From: Hydrangea macrophylla
Lineage: Eukaryota; Streptophyta; Magnoliopsida; Cornales; Hydrangeaceae
Length of the DNA: 64,000 nt
Assembly (NCBI GenBank): GCA_033977485.1
Contig: CM066988.1
Location: 7,853,501-7,917,500, forward strand
Direction of reading: 5' to 3'
The position numbers and the translations under genes were made by a program. The notes below the pieces were generated by a model, which did no database searches, had not been told where the DNA came from, and was given only the letters and a program-made list of their open reading frames with translations. This document shows positions 56,292 to 64,000 of the stretch, one piece after another. The stretch's first letter is position 1, and each line of letters starts with the position of its first letter.

Positions 56292-56956
56292 GGGCAGCTG
56301 CGTTCTGGAAAAAGTTGACCGTCGTTCTTATATGCAGAAGCTGCAGAAACTATAATAGTCTTCCCAAACCTTCCTATACTCTATATTACGGTTCCCACCA
56401 ACCCTAGTCTTTCCGGCAGGCATCCGTAGGAGTCATAAGGGTGAAGATCATCTAGTGGAGGCATCTGAAAGTTGAAGTTCAGAATTGGGTTCAAGACACT
56501 AAGGTATAATTCTTGTCCCCTCTTGTGCGAATCTATAGAGTTGATGGGTAGTAGATCCTGGCATGCCAATAAAGTTTTATAACTTGATTTTTCCGCTGCG
56601 CGTTTAAACTTTCCATATAAACCGGTTTTTCCAATAATTGGGCCTTCTCAACCCCAAATGCTAGCTTATGAGGTGAGACTTTCCCTCACATAAACCGACC
56701 AGCAGCCCCCTTCCACATCCGATGTGGGAAAACCCTACAATCTCCCCCTCACACATCGGGCCTTTAATCGGCAAACCCTTGACCAGTCTCTCCCTCGTGA
56801 CTATTGGGCTGAGATGTTGAACGTGGGCTCTGATACTAGTGTTGGGTGGTCTTGGGCCTTCTCAACCCCAAAAGCTAGCTTATGAGGTGAGACTTTCCCT
56901 CACACTAATAAACCAACCACCAACCCCTTCCACATTCAATGTGGGAAACCCCGACA

Positions 56957-58120
56957 ATTATGGGGTTCGGTTAAATTTTGATAGGCACCAGTGCCAATTA
57001 GGAGAAAGATAGAAATCATTATAAATGAGTTGTAAGAAATTGTTGTACCCTAACATTACTCATTTGGATATCATAACATTAATTAAACTATAAATTGCAT
57101 AAACCTAGGAGTTCAAAATGAATTTGGGATTCAGATATATTATAACTTTAACGAAATTGCCTACCTGCTATTGCCTTCCTTTACAAAGCAAGGGCGACTA
57201 TGGCACTAGGCAAGCCTGAGCTATATGAGTAATATCAATGGATTTCACACTGTCACTAGGAGAGAGATAGTGCATGGGTGTGAGTGTTAGTAAAATTTGT
57301 TAGTGCTCCTAGCATTGTTGGAGTTATATTCCAGTGACAAATTTTCACGAATGAAAAATTTTGTACTATATTTTCACTCAGTCCATATATGCAACCCATT
57401 TAATTAAAGCAACCCTTTTACCTACAGCCCACCCTTTAGCCCACACTGCACAGGCCACTCAAGTCACAACATTAAATAAGGCAGTCTTTGGCCCACAGAC
57501 CACTCAAGTTATTAGGGCAATGTAATACCGGTGAACTTTAGAAGTGTTTGAAACACTAATTAGTCTAATTTAGTTTCAAAATTTTGTTACTCTTGTGATT
57601 CTTGTGATGCCTAATAAGTTGTAATTTTGTTTCATATGACATTTTTGTGGTTTGCTTAAAAATTTGCAACTCTTGCAGACCTAGAAAAATTTTTTATTCA
57701 CGGACCATATAGACCCAAAATGTTTTTGCTCGGGATCGCTAACCCCGAATCCCGTGTAATCCCAGCCCACGTTAGATGAAAATCCTAAATACGCCCCTGT
57801 TTACAAGGGTTTGTATGTTCCGCTCTTTGAGGGTTTTTGTTGTGTCTCTTTGATTTTATTTTATTTTTATTTTGTATTTTGTTCAATCCAGTTCCCAATT
57901 ACAAACTCCTACTCATGCAGATCTGACATTGTTTGTATCAAATTCGGGATTCTTTTATCAGATCTGAATTTTTGGTGGAGATTCATCATTGATCTAGAGA
58001 GATTTGTGGGGATATGAGTCTCTCTAGCAGTATCTTTCCCCAGCCGCTCAGTATCAAACCGTCCCACAATATTTTATCTTAGAATTAACGGCCCGTTTGG
58101 TTCATGGATTCTTAGGGTGG
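56957..58120. other. Intergenic DNA, no gene seen
   Basis: AT-rich sequence without a recognisable element. The ORF at 57811-58017 has no family match that I can see. The segment GGCCCGTTTGGTTCATGGATT just before 58121 resembles a MITE end, but its partner is not in view. Confidence 0.5.
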
Positions 58121-59468
58121 TGTTTGCAATAATTTCTGGTATGGTGTGCGTCGGGCGTGCCAGAGTCCGCGTGGAGTCAAAGTGGTGGTGATTATAATTA
58201 CCAAATCTGACTTCTAATCAAGCGATTTGTTATTAATAATAAAACAATAGAATGTGGGCTTTCTCTACTATGATGCAAGCAAGAAATTACAAATGGAAAC
58301 TGGAAAAAAGGCGAACTAAATACAACAATTCAGAATACCTCCATAGACATCATCTTCTCCACTGATTGAAAAGTAGTGATTACAAACGTTCAAAGTAACA
58401 AACAAAAATGAGCATTCAGGAACAAGAACTCATAGATCACTCAAAATCACTCAAGAACAAAAGAGAATTGTTATGAGGAGACACTAAAGTCTGCTGAGAG
58501 CAGAAGTGGCGTGTGTTTTAGCCCCTTTCCAATGTTGCACCACCTGCCCTATTTATAGACTTGTTTGCATAACCGTTCATGTTAGTGGGGATAATGGGGT
58601 AGTGGGGTATGTGGCTCCTAGTTTCTAGGCATATATCAGTTTCTGCTCCCACTATGTCCCACGATCAACTTTCATGACTTGTGTGATGATCCCACTTCTG
58701 CCATGTTCTTCTCTCATAACTGCTTCCATTCCAGCTCAGCATGTTCTGAAGACCACGTTCTTATCCATGCTTAACTGCCTACCACCTGTGAGTAAATCCA
58801 GGACCGATTGTGTCCTTCCCTGAGTAGCTAAATCCTTGCTGGTGGTAGAAGTCGGCCTTTTAGTCAATAGGAAGCATGCTTACGTCTCTCGGTCTCTTTT
58901 AACCGATATTGCCTTTGACCTTTAATGATTCCATGGGCTGCTTTTACCATTTCCTAAGCCCGACATTATATTTTCTTGCATGGCTGCTGTTAGCTATCAT
59001 CCTATGGGCTTACCACTGCAGGATCCGTAGAGGTGGTCATCGGCCTTATCTGCTGATGCCGAGGTGTATGCCCCTGACCCTTTCTGATATCGGTCTTGCT
59101 TATTGGGGCCGATGCCTTTATTAGAGCCGCGTTACTCTTGCCGATATTAGGGTTCAATAATCATAGGTAGGTTGGGGATCGGTCTAGTATGACTGATCTT
59201 AGGGCTATTGTTGATGCTGCTTTGCCACTCGCCATACTTGTTGTAACTAGGGTACTTCTTAGAGAACCTTCTATCAATCTGTCCTCGGTCTTGATACCGA
59301 TATCTTCATATTGAATGTACCATCCTTACCAGTAGCTAGATTAGATATCAGTCTTTCTTACATCATCGCCCTCATCACCTGTTCATCTGCCTACATGGTC
59401 CTGTGATGACGTCCTCAGTCTACGTAACCGTCACGTGCCTTGGTAAACCCTAATTTTGGGTGTAAACA
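58121..59468 (-). repeat. 3' LTR of Tat-2
   Basis: On the minus strand it starts TGTTTACACCCAAAATTAG right after the polypurine tract and ends TTATTGCAAACA at 58121. TGGCACGCCCG lies 40 bp before the end, as in Tat-1. The 5' LTR is outside the window. Confidence 0.85.
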
Positions 59469-59482
59469 ATGCCCCCAAAACG
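59469..59482 (-). other. Polypurine tract of Tat-2
   Basis: The minus strand reads GTTTTGGGGGCAT immediately before the LTR start, matching Tat-1. Confidence 0.75.
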
Positions 59483-59667
59483 TCTTGTCAAACGTGGGGC
59501 CATCAGTTTGATGAGACGTTTTAAAATTCAAATTTAATGCTACTCTGCAACTGGCGGCGTACGGCTCCACGTGGCATTTCTCCAATAGCTCATACTTCCT
59601 CGTTTCCAGAAACGAGGCGTACCTCTTAGGAACCCGTTCCCAAATCATGATGACCCCCTCCTCCTTC

Positions 59668-59676
59668 TATATAAAT
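59668..59676 (+). promoter_or_regulatory. TATA box of the antisense PMD gene in Tat-2
   Basis: TATATAAAT lies 82 bp before the preferred ATG at 59758, in the 275-bp space between polypurine tract and gene. This matches the Tat-1 layout. Confidence 0.65.
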
Positions 59677-59757
59677 CATTCTAACCCTTGTCATTTTTTA
59701 CTTATTACTTTCTTGCCTTTACTTTCTCAAAAAATTTTCTTTCCTTCTCAAACTTCC

Positions 59758-62700
59758 ATGGCTTCTTCCCCTGTAACTGGTGCTTCCCACACCGCCGGTG
59801 CTACCTCGTCTTCTCCTGCTGCTACTGGTGCTACGCCGGTGGTGAAAACAAATGCCACCGCCGTTAAGCAAGCTCTCGAGACCATTCCTGGGCTAATCAA
59901 CCCTCAGGTATTGACTCCTCTTCCTCCAAGTTCTTTAATCGGACTTGGTCCTTCTTTTGATTCTTTTCCCCCATCTTCTTTAGATCCCTACTTCCCTCTG
60001 ATTGTAGAAGACAAGGAACTACTCTATCAATCCCCTAACTTTGATTGGGGCTCCCAGTATGCCCCTTCTAACCCCTTGCGAAATTGGCCTACTCCTTCTC
60101 CTGACTGGATCTCCTGGGTAGACCGATTGGCGGAGGTGAAAAAGGACCTATGGAAGGCCCTTGACATCTATGATGCCATTATGCTTAGCCGAGAGAGATT
60201 TTACCTTAATAAGCCCTCTTCTTTTCTTCTCTCTTCTTCTGGTCGACCTCGGCCAACGTTTTCTTCTTTCGTTGCGGCCTTATGAGCCCAACAATCCAAG
60301 ACGTTTGTTTCCTCACTGGTCTTCCTACCCATGGTGAGGAAGTTACTCCTAACCTTTCGTCCGCACTTGAGTTCGAATACCCTAGGACCACATCGGGCAA
60401 GGGTTCTCGTGTTATTACTGGCTTTGGTCATTTCATCTCGGCCAGTATGGAGCAAGGGGAGGTCACTGATCGAGAACATGTTGCCTTCTTGATTTATTGG
60501 CTGAACCGATTTATCTTATGCTCGGCCTCATACGGCATAACCAAAGAGTACACCCACATTGCCCTTGCTCTTGCCTCGGGCACAAAACTTGCACTTGCTC
60601 CTCTTATTCTTTCCCACCTATACCGTGGTATTCTTGAATTCATTTTTTCCGATTTCAAAAATTCGAGAGGAGCCCTTTGGCTCCTCCAATGTTGGCTGCA
60701 ATCCTACTTCCCCGAGAAATGTTTAGTTGATAACTTCGATCTCGCTACTCTTCCCGAGGACTCTTCCGCATTCGCCTTTCATTTTGCTGGATTCGGCCCA
60801 AAGGGCCTTTCTTTTGATCATCTCTTCTCTTTCTTTTACGAACTCATGGGGAACCGATCGCCCCAACAATTTCTCCATTTTCACCCTCGTCTTCGGTGCC
60901 CGAGTTGGCTTCTTTACGGTCCGGGTCAAGCTCCTGAGGCCGAGCAAGAAGATTATGAGGAAATCTGGGCCAGCTTTTTAGTTTGCCGAGATCTCCTGTA
61001 CAGTCCTATCTTACCCCAACACAACAACAAACGTGGGGTAGAGTACTATAATGCTCCCGCTTTAGCCCGACAATTCGGGCTAGCACAACTAATCCCATTC
61101 CTCCATTCTGAATATTCAACCGTTCAATGGTAGGGCGGTCTCTTTTTTCTGACCTGGCCAAGGTCGAGAAGTGTCGTTCCTTCAGTAGATCGGCCCGAGC
61201 GGGATTGGAGTTTTTCCCTTTTGAAGAGCTTCCTTCAACATCCACCGAGTTTGAAACTTGGTGGTCCAAAGTTCTATCGGGTTTACGTTCTGAGCCTGTT
61301 TTCTCTATACTTGAACGCATTTCTCCACCTGTCGCCGAGAAACCATCTCGTTCCACTAACCCCTCTATGGTTCAGGTTGCAGGTCAGAAGAGGAAAGCTA
61401 CTACCTCCAAAGGTAAAACTCCATATCAAGCCGTTCTTTAAATTCAAATTTGACCCCAGACATCCCGAGATCATGTGGTCCGATATGAAGTGGCATTTAA
61501 GGGCGCTTGAGCAGGAACACGAGCAGAAAACAGCAAGGGCATACAGAAAGTACCTTCAGACCGTTGACTACTCATCCGTCATGCCCTTCGAGCAGTTTGT
61601 CAAGCCCTTTGAATGTCGTCCACCTCCCTTGCCCGAGGCCAATTTTGTAATTGCCATTCCGATGGTGGATAAGTAGGCATCGTCAACGATGGAACCTTGG
61701 GAGAGAGTTACTTATACCGGGCGGCATGATCTCGGCACAGTCGATCATTCATCGACCATATGGGTTGTAAAAAACTGGAGCACCAGTTTTAGGTATTCTT
61801 TCCTTTTGTTTCATTAAGCCTTTCCTTTCTCTAACTGATTTTATCTCTATTCTTGTTCAGAGGCTCTTCCTAGAGAGAATCCATCCGGCACGACCGATAT
61901 CGAGCCTGATGAGGATATCCCTCCCTCAACTCGTCAACGTCGTAACGTTGCCACGGCCACCATCAAATTGGGCAAGGTATTAAATTTCCCTTGTGTTTTC
62001 TTTCCTTTCAAACTTGTATAAAATTTCTTTTAGGCTGACCTTGTTTGATAATAGGGAGCTGGAGCCGCTACCTCCAAGAAGACCGGCCATGTGACGATGA
62101 AGCCTCCAACTTCTCAGGCTACGATGCCCCCACCTCCAAAGTCTCCTTTGAAACCTCCAACTTCAACGTCCTCCCCAGCTACTCCAGCGGAGACAGTTCC
62201 TCAGATGACCTAGGATCAGCTGATGGCCGAGCTCCAACGGTTGAGAGGGCTGGACGACGCCAGGCAGGCCATCCTTTGTGGTGCGGCCGAGGAATTGTCA
62301 CCTGCCATTGACAGCACCGGTGCTGGTGACACCTTGGGAACTGCTGAGGATGAGAGACCCTCTGGATCGGATCGCAATGATCCCATCGATCTCAGCGATC
62401 CTGGAACCCCTCGGGATACTAAGGCCATGTGTTAGCGATCTGTTCTTGATTAGCCTCCTTCCACCGGTGCTTCTGGTACCGAGACATCGGCCTCTCCACC
62501 GGTCCAAGTACAGGCACCTGCTGTACCCCCACCCCCACCAGCGACTTCCTCGACCAGCTCTCCCTCAGTCCAGGTGATGTATTACCTCTTTACTGTACTT
62601 TGTGTAGTTTGCCTCTTCACTGTACTTTATGCTTAATGTATTTCCTCTTACAGGTTTCCAGTTCTCTTCCCATCCACGACTTTAGCTCGGTCACATCAGT

Positions 62701-63349
62701 TGAGGCCTTTTTCGCTCTTCTGAACCCCGAGAAGCTCCTCCAGGCCGAACCTGTCGTTGCACAGGCTTCCGCTGGTCCTTCCGCTGCTGAGTACCAACGG
62801 GCTGAGGAGTGGTTTCGGACCACGGTCCAACGCAATCTCTCCCAGCTCCCAGATTTTGATGAGTTTCACTCGGCCATGGGTCTCTTGCTTTCCTGGCTGG
62901 TAATATCTGAAGAAATGAAGGCCGATCTCCGGGATCTGCAAGTGAGGCTGCCAGACTATTTGAACCGACATCAGTCTGCGACCAAACTTATCTCCAGAAT
63001 CGAAGAGAAGTCCAGGGAACGCAAAGCCCCCGTTGAGCATCTGGGTGCTTACAAGCAGCAGTTTGAGGCATCCAAGGCCATGAAGGAGCGCCTTCTTCAG
63101 GAGAAGGCAAGGATCGAGGCCGAGATGGCAAAGATCCAGGCTGAGTTGAACAATACTGATGCAGGCCTTGCATTTTCTGAGAAGGCCATTCTCGATGTTG
63201 GGCGCACAGCGCAGGAACACGTGGATGCCTTGACCGGAACTGCACCAATTGCAAGCTGGTGGGAGGCCGACAAAGCTACTGCTGAAAAGGAGTTAGAATA
63301 CTTGGACCGGGCTTGGGAAGAGCTTAGGTTAAGATTTGCTAGAAAATAA
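59758..63349 (+). pseudogene. Antisense plant mobile domain (PMD) gene of Tat-2
   Basis: ATG at 59758 (MASSPVTGASHTAG) is preferred over 59647 because the TATA box lies between them. The Ala/Thr/Pro-rich start leads to NWPTPSPDWISWVDR and YDAIMLSR. The PMD core (60282-60960) reads PTIQDVCFLTGLPTHG, DREHVAFLIYWLNRFILCSA and KEYTHIALALASG, then ARQFGLAQLIPF. Likely introns are 61413-61860, 61977-62054 and 62574-62653, all GT-AG. A Pro/Ser-rich linker is followed by a last exon (62654-63349) rich in charged helical repeats (QQFEASKAMKERLLQEKARI, EAEMAKIQAELNNT), probably a coiled coil. Breaks: a 1-base shift after FVAAL near 60282, another near 61127, and stops at about 62209 and 62433. The gene lies opposite integrase and ends 102 bp from its stop. 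The family role is unclear. Confidence 0.8.
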
Positions 63350-63451
63350 TGTTTAATGATTTTTTTATTTTTTTTTTGTATAGCCGTTTTAGGAGTGTAC
63401 GGCTAATGCCATGTAAACTTTTTTGAACATTAATGAAAATGAAAATTTCCA

Positions 63452-64000
63452 TTATTCATCTATTCTTACTGATTCCCAAAGGGATGGTACATATTGCTTT
63501 AAATATTTTCCATTTATCGGCCTTGTATGCATCTCGCCATTTAAATCCATTAACCGATATGCACCCCCGCAATGACCGATATCACCTGGAATGGTCCTTC
63601 CCATTTAGCTGACCATTTTCCATATTGGGCATCTTTTTCACCCAATGGAAATACAGCTTTCCAAACTAGGTCTCCTTCGCCAAACGACTTGTGTTTATTG
63701 TTGTACGCCCGAGTAACTCTGTTCTTCTGTGCCTTAATACAATCCAATGCTTTAAGACGAACGTCATCAAGTTCTTCCAACTCGGCTATCATTGCCTCAG
63801 TGTAATCAGCTGATTGAAGGTCGAGTTGGAATGCTCGTCTCGTTGATCGGACGGTTACTTCCATTGGCAGCATTGCGTCATGACCATACGTAAGCATGAA
63901 TGGAGTGATGTTTGTGGATGCTCTTTTAGAAGTACGGTATGCCCATAACGCCTCCGATAACAGATCATGCCATACCCTAGGGTTACCTTCCACCATCTTC
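63452..64000 (-). pseudogene. Tat-2 integrase, C-terminal part
   Basis: Reads SEALWAYRTSKRASTNITPF, MLTYGHDAMLPMEV, then FGEGDLVWKAVFPLG and YGKWSAKWEGPF, closely matching the Tat-1 integrase end at 22810-23240. A 1-base shift in the G run near 63565 separates VISVIAG from AYRLMDLNGEMHTRPING, and TAA follows at 63452. The catalytic core lies beyond the window. Confidence 0.85.

Larger units (their letters stand above)
55141..56636 (+). repeat. Copia solo LTR, 1.5 kb, nested in TRIM-2
   Basis: TGTTGGGTTTGTGCCC...CCGGTTTTTCCAATA with a perfect 5-bp duplication ATTGG at 55136-55140 and 56637-56641. TATAAATA at 56284-56291. No internal coding region, so it is a solo LTR formed after insertion into the left LTR of TRIM-2. 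The CAATA end is a decayed CAACA. ORFs inside are not genes. Confidence 0.9.
55125..56956 (-). mobile_element. TRIM-2, minus strand, split by a copia solo LTR
   Basis: Right LTR 56840-56956 starts TGTTGGGTGGTCTTGGGCC and ends CCCCGACA. The left LTR has the same sequence in two pieces, 55125-55140 and 56642-56739 (ending CCCTACA), because a solo LTR inserted after TGTTGGGTTGTATTGG. Next to the right LTR the minus strand reads CTAGTATCAGAGCCCACG, a decayed Met-tRNA primer site, and next to the left LTR GTGTGAGGGGGAGATTG, a polypurine tract. Restoring the order by removing the insertion gives about 330 bp. No coding sequence. Flanks do not match. Confidence 0.85.
58121..64000 (-). mobile_element. 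Tat-2: second Tat-lineage retrotransposon, partial
   Basis: Oriented on the minus strand and cut by the window end. Visible are the 3' LTR (58121-59468), a polypurine tract, the opposite-strand PMD gene (59758-63349) and the integrase C-terminus (63452-64000). Its LTR differs strongly from Tat-1 apart from the TGTTT(A/G)CACCC start and TGGCACGCCCG near the end, so it is a distinct family in the same lineage. Confidence 0.9.

Noticed and set aside
60282..61133. A normal single-copy host PMD gene at the window end
   Set aside because: It lies between the polypurine tract and integrase of Tat-2, on the opposite strand, and the same arrangement recurs in Tat-1.
61221..61676. Separate gene reading MWSDMKWHLRALEQ...
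   Set aside because: Falls in the likely first intron or a frame-shifted part of the PMD gene; no independent start or domain was recognised.

Overview
The window looks like a repeat-rich stretch of a flowering-plant nuclear genome. It holds Ty3/gypsy chromovirus and Tat lineages, copia LTRs, CACTA, MULE and hAT elements, two TRIMs and plant-type spliced gene fragments. A dicot seems likely, but the sequence alone does not fix the species. I see no intact host gene, tRNA, rRNA or CRISPR. Nearly all recognisable coding sequence belongs to mobile elements or to host-gene pieces carried inside them.

Layout. 1-6721: 3' half of a decayed chromovirus (Tekay/Del-like) and its 3.5-kb 3' LTR. 6722-29227: a CACTA element (CACTA-2) read on the minus strand, with a broken TNP2 transposase and a clean terminus at 29227. 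It has been invaded by a 3.0-kb solo LTR (11753-14792) and by a complete 13.1-kb Tat-lineage retrotransposon (Tat-1, 15008-28129, perfect CTTAG target duplication). It also carries a RING-finger gene fragment that Tat-1 interrupts. CACTA-2 itself sits in the RNase H region of a copia element whose 3' end and LTR follow (29228-29934).

29935-34937: AT-rich intergenic DNA with three small inverted-repeat elements and a striking minisatellite. 34938-43560: a hAT-type MITE split by an 8.3-kb CACTA element (CACTA-1, TTT duplication). CACTA-1 carries a TNP1-like gene, a five-exon piece of a GH9 endoglucanase gene and one 66-bp bHLH exon, all on the minus strand with splice sites kept. 44619-51834: an autonomous-type MULE (perfect 9-bp duplication) with a broken transposase, a GRF zinc-finger gene on the opposite strand and a nested 2.4-kb solo LTR. 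51960-56956: a 1.3-kb hAT derivative, a TRIM, a 0.5-kb solo LTR, and a second TRIM whose LTR was hit by a 1.5-kb copia solo LTR (perfect ATTGG duplication). 58121-64000: a second Tat element (Tat-2), minus strand and cut by the window end.

The most interesting system is shared by Tat-1 and Tat-2. Between integrase and the polypurine tract, each carries a gene on the opposite strand with its own TATA box. It encodes a plant mobile domain (PMD) and ends in a helical/coiled-coil tail about 100 bp from the convergent integrase stop. The two copies are clearly homologous yet diverged, so the antisense gene looks like an old, maintained part of this retrotransposon lineage. Both copies here are damaged.
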